A DNA stretch of 45,262 nucleotides from Flavobacterium sp. UBA6721 (GCA_002454195.1 DKIJ01000033.1:1-45262), one strand, 5' to 3'; numbered from the stretch's first letter, positions 25,990 to 34,828 are shown. A program made the numbers and translations. The notes: generated by a model from the letters alone, not told the origin.

Positions 25990-27196
25990 GTTTTTTTGGT
26001 GCTTCTTTAAGGTGTTTTTTCAGGTCGTTTTTTAGCTGTTTTTGAAGGTTGGAAATGGTGTTTTTGTGGGGCTTTTTTTAGTCTCAAAAATGACGAAAAA
26101 AAAGCTTTTTAAATGTGCATTTTTAAGAGATGAATCTTACTGGTAAATATAGGTTAAAAATCTAAAAACGGAATTTCTTTAGAGTGGTATTTTTTGATGG
26201 ATAGAATAGAGGTTGTTTTTTGAGAGATGCTTTTAGGGGTAAATTTTTGAAGCTAAAAGTAGCTAGAGTGGAGGTTGTTTAGAATTAAAAATTAGCTTTT
26301 TTTTTGAAGCTAAAACGGATGGTTTTTTACTTAAAGTTATTATTTATGTAAATATATTTAATGGTATTAGTTTTTTTGATTGTATTTGTTATTTTTGAGT
26401 TCATGAAGCATTTTTTAAGTTGTTGTCGGTCATTTTTATTTGTTAATTTTATTATTTAAATAAGTAAATTTAAAACACTGGAAATAAATAATTTAAATTG
26501 TTATTATAGATTATTTCTATAGCTGCAAATTATAGAATTTTAAAGAATTTTTGCTGGATTTTATCAAAGAAATCAAGATTTATATATTTTTTAGTTCTTA
26601 ATTTGGTTTGAGTGTATAATGAAGTTATGGTTTTCAAAAATAGTTTTTATTTTTAGATTTAGAATGATGTTTTGAAGTTTATTTTATTTCATTTTTTTGT
26701 CTAAAAAAAAGTGATGTTAAGGAGCATTTTGGTGTATTGATTTCTTCTTTAATTTTTAGTTGAAAATGAAACTGAAAAATAGTAATTGAAATGATTTTTT
26801 TGATTTTCATTTTCTGATGTTGATTTTGGGATTGATTTTTAAGTTGGTTTCAGACTCTTTTTAAAAGATCAAAATTGGATTTTTTTTGGCTTTTTTTCCG
26901 GTGTTTTTTTGCTGATTTCGAGGCGTATTTTGAGTTGGATTTTGGTAGTTTTTTAGAGTCAATTTTGATTTCAGAAATCTTGTTTCTTGAAGTCTGAAAA
27001 GTAGGTTTTTTTAAGTGTGAAATTGATGCTTTTTTTGAGTTGAAATAGTGTCGTTTTGATAATGGAAAATGTGTTTTTAAGAAGTGATTTTGATCTCTTT
27101 TTTCAGTAATAAACAGTACTAATTTTTTGTTAAGTAGAAGGATAAAACAATATAAAGATTGTTAATTCGGGAGGCTTTAAAATCAAAATTACTAAT
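25990..27196. other. 1.2-kb gene-free, T/G-skewed stretch
   Basis: No open frame worth calling exists on either strand. The plus strand is strongly T- and G-rich and C-poor: in 26941-27060 I count 26 G against 7 C. Runs of six to nine T's recur at roughly 11-13 bp spacing in places (25991-26079 and 26880-26910). Short words such as GGTGTTTTTT recur. A degenerate repeat of about 57-62 bp lies at 26209-26315. It could be long-decayed coding DNA or a structural region. Confidence 0.6.
26209..26315. repeat. imperfect tandem repeat, period about 57-62 bp
   Basis: TTTTTGAAGCTAAAA occurs at 26244-26258 and again at 26301-26315. GAGGTTGTTT occurs at 26209-26218 and again at 26271-26280. The order of the two words is kept, so these are two diverged copies of one unit. 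Confidence 0.5.
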
Positions 27197-27658
27197 ATGA
27201 AGTAAGTAGTTTGGTTGGTTTTTTTGGTGTTTTTTCAATGACTTTTCAAGCTCAAAAGGTGGCTATTTTTGACTCGTATTCTGAATTATAAAAGAAGGTT
27301 TTGAGTGATAAAAACGAAACTTATGTAGTGAATTTTGGCCAACTTGGCGTCATCAATGTGTGGAAGAATTACCTTATTTTGAGCAACTCAACTCAGAGAA
27401 CAATGAGTCAAAAGCAGTGTTGTTTTATTTGGATTTTAAGAGTCAATATGAGGTAGACTTATTGCTTTTTTTAGCAAAAAAAGTAATCAAATTTCAGATG
27501 TTTTTACTACAAATAAAGATTATGATAGCTGCTTGTCATTAGTTAATAAAGGCTGTTCAGGCGATATTCAGATAACTTTAATAATCAAAAAGTGGTGAAT
27601 TTTTTTTATCGAGAATGCATTTTCTAGTTACTAAGAATTATACCAACCTGTCAATTTA
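27197..27658 (+). pseudogene. thioredoxin-like (TlpA-type) pseudogene
   Basis: The sequence still reads as an exported thioredoxin-fold protein when frames are joined. It has a signal peptide (VVWLVFLVFFS), KVAIFDSYSEL, NETYVVNF, then EELPYFEQLNSENNESKAV and LFYLDFKSQYEVDLL. It has a stop at codon 3 (27203-27205), lost bases in T runs, and another stop after SYSEL. The active-site region reads W-R-H-Q-C at 27345-27359 instead of W-C-x-P-C, so the first catalytic cysteine and the proline are gone. It lies directly before a second thioredoxin-fold pseudogene. Clearly non-functional. Confidence 0.82.
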
Positions 27659-27683
27659 ATTATTAAATAATAATTTTACACTA

Positions 27684-28318
27684 TTAAAAAAAGTCTCACT
27701 TTTATTTCTTTTGGTAGCCGTATTTTTAACTTTGGTTTTTACTTTTAATACTCCTTTGTCTTATCAAGTAGGTGTTATAGCTACTGATTTAATATTAAAA
27801 CCAGTTGATGATAAAAATGTATAGCATATTTGATAATAAGAAGAAAATGACTTTATAATGGTGTTTACTTGCAATCATTTTCCATTTGCAAAAAAAATAC
27901 TAGGATCGAGTTAATGAGTTAGCTAAAACATACAAGTCAAAAGGTTATGTTTTGTAACAATTAACCCTAATGATCCAATACTTTAACCGTCAGATAACTT
28001 TGAAATGATGCTAAAAGGTGCAAAAGAAAAAGCTTTCGTTTTTCCTTGGTTAGACGAGGATAAAAAAAATATCCTCAATACGGTGCTACAAAAACACCTC
28101 ATGTGTTTTTATTAGATAAAAACAGGGTGGTGAAATACATTGGTGCCATTGACGATAATGTAGATAGTCCTGCTGATGTAAAGGAAAAGTACTTTGAAAA
28201 CGTTATTGCTGCTTTAGAAAGTGGTAAAACTCCTTCTCCAGAAACAACTAAAGCAATTGGGTGTGGTATTAAGGCAAAAAAAGTAGTATTGTATAATATC
28301 AATAATAATATATCATAA
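27684..28318 (+). pseudogene. AhpC/TSA-type thioredoxin-family pseudogene
   Basis: A second decayed redox gene. The expected ATG is TTA at 27684. A signal-anchor (KKVSLLFLLVAVFLTLVF) is followed by a stop at 27822-27824 and several frameshifts. The expected CNHCPFA motif is CNHFPFA at 27870-27890, so one redox cysteine is lost. The last 71 codons (28103-28318) are still open and read well (TPHVFLLDKN-like, then VVKYIGAIDDNVDSPADV and TTKAIGCGIKAKK). With the preceding pseudogene it was probably an operon of two periplasmic thioredoxin-fold proteins. Confidence 0.82.
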
Positions 28319-28368
28319 AAAAAACTGCCACCAAAAAGCTTTATACTTTCTGGGTGCAGTTTTTTTTA
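28315..28368. terminator. bidirectional terminator before ctaA
   Basis: An A-tract plus CTGC on the left pairs with GCAG plus a T-tract on the right (28355-28367). The arms are joined by a long loop with an imperfect CACC/GGGTG extension. It separates the plus-strand pseudogene from the minus-strand heme A synthase gene, and the A and T tracts serve both directions. Confidence 0.65.
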
Positions 28369-28378
28369 CTTATTTGTG

Positions 28379-29401
28379 TTATTTCGAAAAACGATGCAAA
28401 CTATATGTCATTGCAGATAGAAGGAAAAATGCGTTTACTTGATGAATTAATCCTAGCCATAATGGTACGCCGTAAAGTAATGTAAATACACCTAGGGCAA
28501 ACTGCACAAATACTAGGAATACAAGTGCTTGTAAGCTTCTTTTTTGGTTAAAGTCAATGTTGTATTTGCTGCTTTTGTAATATAAAAAAAGAATCATACC
28601 AGTTACAACATAAGCTAAAGTTCTATGGATGAATTGTACGCCACTTTTTCCTTCAGTGAAACTTAACAAAAGACTATCTTGTTCTAAGAAAACACTGTCA
28701 TGAATAAATTGCCCATCGCTCATTAATGGCCAGTGATTGTGAATTAAACCTGCATTTAAACCTGCAACAAAACCCCCGTATATAATTTGTAATAAAAGGA
28801 AAAATAGTGTGTATCGGGCTATGCTACGCAGTGTTTTTTCAACGTTTCGTTTTACAGGGTAAATCAAATCTAAAGCTACCCAAAATGTATATGCAAAGGT
28901 AATGAAAGCCGTAGTTAGGTGTAGCGCAAGTCTAAAGTGACTTACATCTGGATTGTCGATTAAACCGCTTTTAACCATAAACCAACCGAAGAAGCCTTGT
29001 AAACCTCCCAGTCCTAAGAGGATAAGGCCTTTTTTTAAGGTTTCCTTGTCTAAACGCTTTTTAATCAGGAAATAGACAAATGGGATTATAAATACGATAC
29101 CGATAGCACGTCCAATAAAACGATGAAACCATTCCCAGAAATAAATAAATTTATAATCAGAAAGCGTAAAGTTGTTATGGATATTTATTTTTTGGTATTC
29201 AGGAAACTGTTTGTATTGGTGAAATGCTTCTTGCCATTTTGCTTCCGTAAGTGGCGGTAGCGTATCGGTGATTAGGTGCCAATCGGTCATGGATAAACCG
29301 GAGTTTGTTAACCTTGTGATTCCTCCTACAACAACCATTATGAAGATTAATACACAGCCTGAAAGTAGCCAAATGATAACGGGTTTGTTCTCTTTTTTCA
29401 T
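28379..29401 (-). CDS. ctaA: heme A synthase (COX15/CtaA family)
   Basis: 340 residues with about eight membrane helices. It oxidises the C8 methyl of heme O to the formyl group of heme A for cytochrome oxidase. The four heme-ligand histidines sit at H93 (EWFHRFIGRAIG), H161 (LALHLTTAF), H259 (QFIHRTLAY) and H320 (GLIHQVNAF). The N-terminal VVGGITRLTNSGLSMTDW is the family signature. It lies 27 bp downstream of cca and may be cotranscribed, though the functions are unrelated. Confidence 0.95.
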   Translation of the reverse strand: MKKENKPVIIWLLSGCVLIFIMVVVGGITRLTNSGLSMTDWHLITDTLPPLTEAKWQEAFHQYKQFPEYQKINIHNNFTLSDYKFIYFWEWFHRFIGRAIGIVFIIPFVYFLIKKRLDKETLKKGLILLGLGGLQGFFGWFMVKSGLIDNPDVSHFRLALHLTTAFITFAYTFWVALDLIYPVKRNVEKTLRSIARYTLFFLLLQIIYGGFVAGLNAGLIHNHWPLMSDGQFIHDSVFLEQDSLLLSFTEGKSGVQFIHRTLAYVVTGMILFLYYKSSKYNIDFNQKRSLQALVFLVFVQFALGVFTLLYGVPLWLGLIHQVNAFFLLSAMTYSLHRFSK

Positions 29402-29428
29402 TTTATGTTTTCTATATTTTTTTGGAAC

Positions 29429-30847
29429 TTATTTTACTTTTTCTAATCCCAGTTTTGCGGCACGTTTTAAAACAAATTGGTAGGCTGCTTCATACTCATT
29501 TGGGATTTCGCCTTCCAGAATAGCTTCTTTTACTGCTTCTTTTAGGATACCAATTTCACGAGAAGGTTTCAAATCGAATATTTCCATAATTTGTTCCCCA
29601 GTAATAGGTGGTTGGAAATTACGGATGGAATCTTTTTCTTCAACTTCGACAATTTTTTTACGAACTATTTCGAAATTTTTATGGTACTTCTTGAATTTCG
29701 CAGGGTTTTTAGTTGTGATATCCGCTTCGCAAAGGGTCATTAGGTTTTCGACATCTTCACCTGCATCAAAAACCAGTCTTCGAACAGCAGAATCTGTTAC
29801 GATATCCTGTGCTAAAACAATTGGTCGTGAACTCATAATGACCATTTTTTGAACAAATTTCATTTTTTGGTTCAATGGCATGTGAAGGCGTTCAAATAGT
29901 CTTTTGACCATTTTTCCACCCAAAAATTCGTGTCCATGAAAGGTCCAGCCCTGTTTTTTATTGAATTTTTTTGTTGGTGCTTTTCCAATATCATGCAAAA
30001 GTGCCGCCCAACGCAACCAAACGTCATCAGTATTAGGGCAAATATTGTCGACTACTTCAAGAGTATGGTAAAAATTGTTTTTATGCGTTTGACCTTCAAT
30101 TTCTTCCACCTGATTTAAAGCAGTTAATTCAGGAATTAATATGTCTAAAAGTCCCGTTTTGTATAAGTGTAAAAAACCAATAGAAGGTTTCTCAGTTGAT
30201 AAAATTTTGTTCAATTCGTCAACAATTCGTTCTCCAGAAATGATTTTGATACGTTCGGCATTTTTTGAAATAGCCTTAAGTGAATCTTCTTCGATATCAA
30301 AATTCAATTGGGTAGCAAATCGGATAGCACGCATCATTCGCAATGGATCATCAGAGTAGGTAATGTCAGGATTTAAAGGTGTTTTTAAAATCCTGTTTTT
30401 CATGTCTGTTAGTCCGTCAAATGGGTCTAATAAGTTTCCAAAAGTTGTTTCATTCAACGACAAAGCTAAGGCATTGATGGTGAAGTCTCTTCGGTTTTGG
30501 TCGTCTTCGAGAGTGCCGTTTTCAACTATTGGATTGCGGCTATCACGGTTGTAGGATTCTTTACGAGCCCCTACAAATTCGATTTCGGTGTCTTCATAAC
30601 GCAACATTGCCGTTCCATAGTTCTTAAATACCTGAACTTTTGGTTTCTTAGGAAGTAATTCTGATACTTTCAAGGCTAATTCAATTCCGCTGCCCACCGC
30701 CACAATGTCAATGTCTTTTTTAAAATCACGACCTAAAATCAAATCTCTTACAAAACCACCAATAACGTAACTTTCAACTTGAATTTCATGTGAAGCTTGA
30801 GTTATTATTTTAAAAATGGGATGATGTAATGATTCTTTGTAGTTCAT
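29429..30847 (-). CDS. cca: CCA-adding tRNA nucleotidyltransferase with HD domain
   Basis: 472 residues. The N-terminal nucleotidyltransferase has GGFVRD (30-35), the catalytic DID (D45, D47) and RRDFTINALAL. The central tRNA-binding helical part includes DDPLRMMRAIRFA and SGERIVDELNKIL. An HD domain follows (LLHDIGKAPTK). It repairs or adds the 3' CCA end of tRNAs; some relatives act as poly(A) polymerases, so the exact activity is not proven by sequence. The start lies 10 bp from the left inverted repeat of the GxxExxY cassette, so its upstream region may have been altered by that insertion. Confidence 0.93.
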   Translation of the reverse strand: MNYKESLHHPIFKIITQASHEIQVESYVIGGFVRDLILGRDFKKDIDIVAVGSGIELALKVSELLPKKPKVQVFKNYGTAMLRYEDTEIEFVGARKESYNRDSRNPIVENGTLEDDQNRRDFTINALALSLNETTFGNLLDPFDGLTDMKNRILKTPLNPDITYSDDPLRMMRAIRFATQLNFDIEEDSLKAISKNAERIKIISGERIVDELNKILSTEKPSIGFLHLYKTGLLDILIPELTALNQVEEIEGQTHKNNFYHTLEVVDNICPNTDDVWLRWAALLHDIGKAPTKKFNKKQGWTFHGHEFLGGKMVKRLFERLHMPLNQKMKFVQKMVIMSSRPIVLAQDIVTDSAVRRLVFDAGEDVENLMTLCEADITTKNPAKFKKYHKNFEIVRKKIVEVEEKDSIRNFQPPITGEQIMEIFDLKPSREIGILKEAVKEAILEGEIPNEYEAAYQFVLKRAAKLGLEKVK

Positions 30848-30856
30848 AGTTTATTT

Positions 30857-30874
30857 GCCACGAATTCACGAATT
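30857..30874. repeat. left inverted repeat of the GxxExxY cassette
   Basis: GC followed by two copies of CACGAATT; perfect inverted match to 31321-31338. Confidence 0.85.
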
Positions 30875-30924
30875 AAATAATTTATATTTTTTTCTTTAAA
30901 ATGGCACAAATTTTTTCCTTGATT

Positions 30925-31299
30925 TTACAAAACTATTCTTTTGTATTCAAGTGAGTTGTTATTAAAATTGGCTAAAATTGCTAGTTTGTTTGACGAAACT
31001 TTTAAGTAATTAATACTTTGAGCAATGTGTTTAGAATCTAATTTTTCACATGATTTTAGTTCTAAAATAATTGTATCATATACCACGAAATCTGCATAAA
31101 ATTTATGATTTAAGATAATGTCTTTGTATTGAACAGTATATTCTTTTTCTCTTTCGAAAGGAATATTTAATTTTTTTAATTCATATTCTAAAGCATCTTT
31201 ATAAACAATTTCAGAAAAGCCTCCACCTAAATTTTTATGGATTTCAAAAAGAATTCCCATTAATTGAAAACTTTCTTCTTTGTGTATAATTTGTGTCAT
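30925..31299 (-). CDS. GxxExxY family protein (PDDEXK-like fold)
   Basis: 124 residues, full length. The naming motif G27-F-S-E30-I-V-Y33 is present. The nuclease-like core shows D70 (FYADFVVYD) and E80-x-K82 (LELKS), the spacing of a PD-(D/E)xK site. The C-terminal ANFNNNSLEYKRIVL strand is typical of the family. The biochemical function is unknown; the fold suggests a nucleic-acid-related role, but this is inference. The gene is the only content of an inverted-repeat-bounded cassette, which suggests it travels as a unit. Confidence 0.88.
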   Translation of the reverse strand: MTQIIHKEESFQLMGILFEIHKNLGGGFSEIVYKDALEYELKKLNIPFEREKEYTVQYKDIILNHKFYADFVVYDTIILELKSCEKLDSKHIAQSINYLKVSSNKLAILANFNNNSLEYKRIVL

Positions 31300-31320
31300 T
31301 AAACTTTTTTGTTTAAATGT

Positions 31321-31338
31321 AATTCGTGAATTCGTGGC
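31321..31338. repeat. right inverted repeat of the GxxExxY cassette
   Basis: AATTCGTGAATTCGTGGC; perfect inverted match to 30857-30874. It lies 8 bp from the stop codon of tsaC. Confidence 0.85.
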
Positions 31339-31345
31339 TCATTAA

Positions 31346-31915
31346 TTATTTTCTAATAATCATCACCTGAGAATCATTAGTCAACTTAATAATAGTTGAC
31401 GGATTCTGGCAAATTTTTTCGCGATGTAAATTTACAACATAGTCTACACCTTTTATAATTTCGGGACTGATTTCTTTAAATGATTTTGGAGTAGGTTCTC
31501 CAGAAATATTAGCTGATGTAGAAACCAAAGGATTTTTCATTCGCTCCAATAACTTATAGCAAAAAGGTTCTTTTACCAATCGAACAGCTAAGGTGTCGTC
31601 TGCGGCAATGATGTTTTTAGCAACATTTCGAGGATGATCCAAGATTAAGGTAGTTGGCTTTTCAGATAGATCAATAATTTGCCAGGCGACTTCTGGAATT
31701 TCTTTAAAAACATTGTAAATCATTCTTTCACCATTTACTAAAACAATCATGCTTTTTGTTTCTTCACGTTGTTTTAATTTGTAAATCTTGGCAATTGCTT
31801 CGGGGTTTGTGGCGTCACATCCAATTCCCCAAACGGTATCAGTAGGGTATAGGATAATACCTCCTTCTTTAATGATTTCGTAGGCTTTGTGTACTTCGGT
31901 ATTAATATCTTGCAT
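31346..31915 (-). CDS. tsaC: L-threonylcarbamoyladenylate synthase (Sua5/YrdC/YwlC)
   Basis: 189 residues, a single YrdC domain without the Sua5 C-terminal extension. It makes threonylcarbamoyl-AMP from threonine, bicarbonate and ATP for the t6A37 modification of tRNAs reading ANN codons. Motifs: GGIILYPTDTVWGIGCDA, KIYKLKQREETKSMIVLV, and the KPTTLIL and STSANISGEPT stretches. A TACCTTTG promoter element lies 17 nt before the ATG. Any cotranscription with cca would cross the intervening GxxExxY cassette. Confidence 0.94.
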   Translation of the reverse strand: MQDINTEVHKAYEIIKEGGIILYPTDTVWGIGCDATNPEAIAKIYKLKQREETKSMIVLVNGERMIYNVFKEIPEVAWQIIDLSEKPTTLILDHPRNVAKNIIAADDTLAVRLVKEPFCYKLLERMKNPLVSTSANISGEPTPKSFKEISPEIIKGVDYVVNLHREKICQNPSTIIKLTNDSQVMIIRK

Positions 31916-31931
31916 GGAATCTAAATAAAAG

Positions 31932-31939
31932 CAAAGGTA
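31932..31939 (-). promoter_or_regulatory. TAnnTTTG promoter -7 element of tsaC
   Basis: TACCTTTG on the minus strand, 16 nt before the ATG at 31915; no clear -33 box. Confidence 0.5.
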
Positions 31940-32041
31940 TTCAATACAAGTTGTTTTAAGAAATTTGTTTGTTGTTTTTAATGTAAAAAAAAAAGCTTTA
32001 GGAATTGTTTTTTTTAAGTATAATACCCTTCTTTTTTGTGT

Positions 32042-32806
32042 TTACACATCAGTAATTTTATAAATAGGAACTGACTTTATTTTTAGTTTATTGTGATAAA
32101 TATACATGTTAATTAGTCGTTCTGAAATAAAACCAAAAACTCTTGCTTGGTATTGGTCAGTAGGGATCGTAATTCTTTTTTCTAACTCAAAAAGAATAGA
32201 GAAAATCCATGTATGGTATTCGTCAAATATTTTTTTTGAGCATAACATCATATTACCCATATGGAATAATTTTCCATTGTCAAGATGAATATTAATGCTT
32301 TCTTCGTATTCTGGAAATTTTTCAAGAATTATTTTTTTTGTTTCATCCCAGTCTTCTTTTCTATGATCTTTACAGTAATTAATTCCTAAAGTGTATTTCT
32401 TTAGTTTATAGGGGATACCAACAATTACGTCATACTCTCGCAAAATAGAAGCGATTTTTTTAGTAGTTTTTTTGGGATCAGATTTGAAAAGTTTGGTTTT
32501 TTTAAATTCCTCTCCTGTTATTTTTTTTTGTTTTGATGGTTTTAAATTATAGAAAGGATTGTAAAAATTAAAATACCTTCTGTAATGGCATATTCCAACA
32601 TATTCAGCCTCCGTATAATTTTTCCATATCCAATATGTAGCGGTTAGTTCGCAAAAATTTGGGTTTTTAGAAGCTATATTATCTAGAGTATTATCTTTTA
32701 ATATGTTATCCGAAATAGTAGGGTTTGTACCTACTTGGATGGGTATAAATAAATCGTTTTGTAAAAGAGGAGATTCTTTGTGAGTAACTACAAAAATTTT
32801 AACCAT
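32042..32806 (-). CDS. DUF4422 putative glycosyltransferase
   Basis: 254 residues. The DUF4422 hallmark YVGICHYRRYFNF is present, with ELTATYWIWKN upstream and the IVGIPY and HMGNMMLCSKKIFDEY segments downstream. Members sit in capsule and O-antigen loci and are thought to be glycosyltransferases. The start overlaps the stop of glf by 8 bp, so the two are cotranscribed. Because Glf makes UDP-galactofuranose, a galactofuranosyl transfer role is a reasonable but unproven guess. Confidence 0.87.
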   Translation of the reverse strand: MVKIFVVTHKESPLLQNDLFIPIQVGTNPTISDNILKDNTLDNIASKNPNFCELTATYWIWKNYTEAEYVGICHYRRYFNFYNPFYNLKPSKQKKITGEEFKKTKLFKSDPKKTTKKIASILREYDVIVGIPYKLKKYTLGINYCKDHRKEDWDETKKIILEKFPEYEESINIHLDNGKLFHMGNMMLCSKKIFDEYHTWIFSILFELEKRITIPTDQYQARVFGFISERLINMYIYHNKLKIKSVPIYKITDV

Positions 32807-33908
32807 TATTAGTTGTTTTTTTTACTGTATTTAATGCTGATGCAATGATTTGGTGCATGTCGTAATACTTATATTCGGCTAATCGCCCACCAAAGATAAC
32901 ATTTGTTTGTTCTGACTTTTGTTTGTATTGTTGATATATTTTTTGATTTTTTGGGTCATTAACAGGATAAAAAGCTTCTTTTTCAGAAGTCCAATTTTCA
33001 GGATATTCTCTTGTAATGATGGTTTTTTTTTGTTTGCCAAACTCAAAGTGTTTGTGTTCTATTATTCGGGTGAAAGGAATTTCTAGATCATTGTAATTGA
33101 TGACTGCGTTTCCTTGGAAATTTTCGATATCTAGAACTTCTGTTTCAAAACGCAACGAACGATATTCTAATTGTCCAAATTCGAAATTAAAATATTCGTC
33201 AATTTTTCCAGTAAATACTATTTTGTCAGCAAGAGATTCATAATAGTCTCTGTTTTCGAAAAAATTAGTATTTAATTGTAGTTCTATACCTTTTAACAAG
33301 CCTTCCGTGATTTTATTGTAACCTCCAATAGGGATTCCCTGGTATTTATCGTTGAAATAATTATTGTCAAAAGTAAATCGAACAGGAAGTCTTTTTATGA
33401 TAAATGCAGGAAGTTTTGTTGCTTTTCTTCCCCATTGTTTTTCAGTGTATTCTTTAATGAGAGTTTCGTAAATATCTTTACCTACTAATGAAAGTGCTTG
33501 CTCTTCGAGGTTTTTAGGTTCTTTAAAACCATAATTTTCAATCTGCGATTCGATTATGTTTTTAGCCTCTTGAGGTGTTTTGGTTCCCCATAGTTGATAA
33601 AAAGTATTCATATTGAAAGGAAGGTTGTAAAGTTTTCCTTTTGAGAGTGATAAAGGAGAATTAATGTAATTGTTAAATTCGGCAAATTGATTTACGTACT
33701 CCCAAATCAATTTATCATTGGTGTGAAATATATGTGCTCCGTATTTATGGACATTAATATCTTCGGTGTTTTCACAATATATATTCCCTCCACTGTGGTT
33801 CCTTTTGTCAATAACTAGACATTTTTTTCCCAATTTGGTCATTTCATGTGCAAAAACACTACCAAATAAACCAGATCCAACAATTAAATAGTCATATTTT
33901 TTCTCCAT
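32799..33908 (-). CDS. glf: UDP-galactopyranose mutase
   Basis: 369 residues. It interconverts UDP-galactopyranose and UDP-galactofuranose with reduced FAD. The N-terminal dinucleotide-binding motif is VGSGLFGSVFAHE; HSGGNIYCE, KYGAHIFHT and the YTEKQWGRKATKLP and RFTFDNNYFNDKYQGIPIGG stretches are the family core. It is the first gene of an operon with the DUF4422 protein and has a near-perfect promoter (TTG-N19-TAATTTTG) almost abutting its ATG. It indicates that galactofuranose is part of this organism's surface glycan. Confidence 0.96.
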   Translation of the reverse strand: MEKKYDYLIVGSGLFGSVFAHEMTKLGKKCLVIDKRNHSGGNIYCENTEDINVHKYGAHIFHTNDKLIWEYVNQFAEFNNYINSPLSLSKGKLYNLPFNMNTFYQLWGTKTPQEAKNIIESQIENYGFKEPKNLEEQALSLVGKDIYETLIKEYTEKQWGRKATKLPAFIIKRLPVRFTFDNNYFNDKYQGIPIGGYNKITEGLLKGIELQLNTNFFENRDYYESLADKIVFTGKIDEYFNFEFGQLEYRSLRFETEVLDIENFQGNAVINYNDLEIPFTRIIEHKHFEFGKQKKTIITREYPENWTSEKEAFYPVNDPKNQKIYQQYKQKSEQTNVIFGGRLAEYKYYDMHQIIASALNTVKKTTNNG

Positions 33909-33912
33909 TACG

Positions 33913-33942
33913 CAAAATTAAATATTAAATAGTAAATTGCAA
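33913..33942 (-). promoter_or_regulatory. consensus Bacteroidota promoter of glf (TTG-N19-TAATTTTG)
   Basis: On the minus strand TTG (33940-33942), exactly 19 nt, then TAATTTTG (33913-33920). The ATG is at 33908, only 4 nt away, so the message should be leaderless or nearly so. The same 53-bp gap also precedes the divergent gene at 33962. Confidence 0.78.
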
Positions 33943-33961
33943 GAAATTTATATTAAAGTTT

Positions 33962-34828
33962 ATGAGGGGTAAAATTCAGGTAGGTTATTTAGTTTCGTAC
34001 GATTATGAAATGTTAAAAAACTCTTTGCCATCTGTTTATGATGAGGCGGATACTGTGTTTTTAGCAATTGATAAAAATAGAAAAACCTGGAAAGGAGAGT
34101 CTTTTAATATAGAGGATTCATTTTTTGAATGGCTTACTACTTTTGATTCAGATAATAAGGTAGAACTTTTTGAAGAAAATTTTTACGTACCAGAATTGAG
34201 CGCCATGGAATGTGAAGTGAGAGAACGAAAAATGCTTTCGGAAAAAATGGGAATAGGGAATTGGTTGATTCAAGTTGATTCGGATGAGTATTTTGTAGAT
34301 TTTAAGAAGTTCATTGCTGATTTGAGAAAATATGATTCATACTTGATAAATCCCGAAAAAAGACCAATACAAATTGGTGCTTTTTGGTTAAATTTATATA
34401 AGTACACTACTAATGGGATTTTATATGTGGATAAACCTCACAAGTTAGTAGTAGCGACTAATTTCCCTAATTATAAATGGGGAAGACAAACTAAACAACG
34501 TGTAATCTATACAAATACCATATTATTACATGAAACTCTGTCTCGAACCGAGGAGGGTATTAAGTTCAAAATTGAAAATTGGGGGCATAGTCATGAGGTA
34601 AATAATGATTTTCTAGATAAATGGAAAAAAGTGAATGAAAATAATTATAAAGAGTTTAGCAATTTTTATTATATAGAACCTGAGCGTTGGAAAAAATTAG
34701 GGTATTTCCCAACTAAAACCTTAAATGAAATAAAACAGTATATGGGTCAAAATAGTCATTTGAGGCTTTCTAAATCTCAGCTCTTTTTTAAAAATTTCGG
34801 GCAATGGTTTAAGCATTTGTTTAAATAA
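33962..34828 (+). CDS. putative glycosyltransferase (GT-A type)
   Basis: 288 residues, no membrane helix. It starts with a GT-A-like strand (IQVGYLVSYDYEMLKNSLPSV) and has a DxD-like motif with context WLIQVDSDEYFVDF (about 98-111), as expected for metal-dependent nucleotide-sugar binding. Later it has GAFWLNLYKY and LLHETLSRT. The C-terminus is basic (FFKNFGQWFKHLFK), fitting membrane-surface attachment. It is divergent from glf and ends in a strong terminator. Donor and acceptor sugars are unknown. Confidence 0.8.
   Translation: MRGKIQVGYLVSYDYEMLKNSLPSVYDEADTVFLAIDKNRKTWKGESFNIEDSFFEWLTTFDSDNKVELFEENFYVPELSAMECEVRERKMLSEKMGIGNWLIQVDSDEYFVDFKKFIADLRKYDSYLINPEKRPIQIGAFWLNLYKYTTNGILYVDKPHKLVVATNFPNYKWGRQTKQRVIYTNTILLHETLSRTEEGIKFKIENWGHSHEVNNDFLDKWKKVNENNYKEFSNFYYIEPERWKKLGYFPTKTLNEIKQYMGQNSHLRLSKSQLFFKNFGQWFKHLFK

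Larger units (their letters stand above)
30857..31338. mobile_element. GxxExxY gene cassette bounded by perfect 18-bp inverted repeats
   Basis: GCCACGAATTCACGAATT (30857-30874) is the exact reverse complement of 31321-31338. Each end is GC plus two tandem copies of CACGAATT. The 482-bp interval contains only one gene, for a GxxExxY protein. It sits between tsaC and cca without harming either. No target-site duplication is evident and no transposase is encoded, so if mobile it would move by an enzyme supplied elsewhere. Confidence 0.55.

Noticed and set aside
25990..27196. CRISPR array or rRNA/tRNA cluster in the long gene-free stretch
   Set aside because: No regular identical repeats with spacers and no tRNA- or rRNA-like sequence are visible; the only repeat is two diverged copies.
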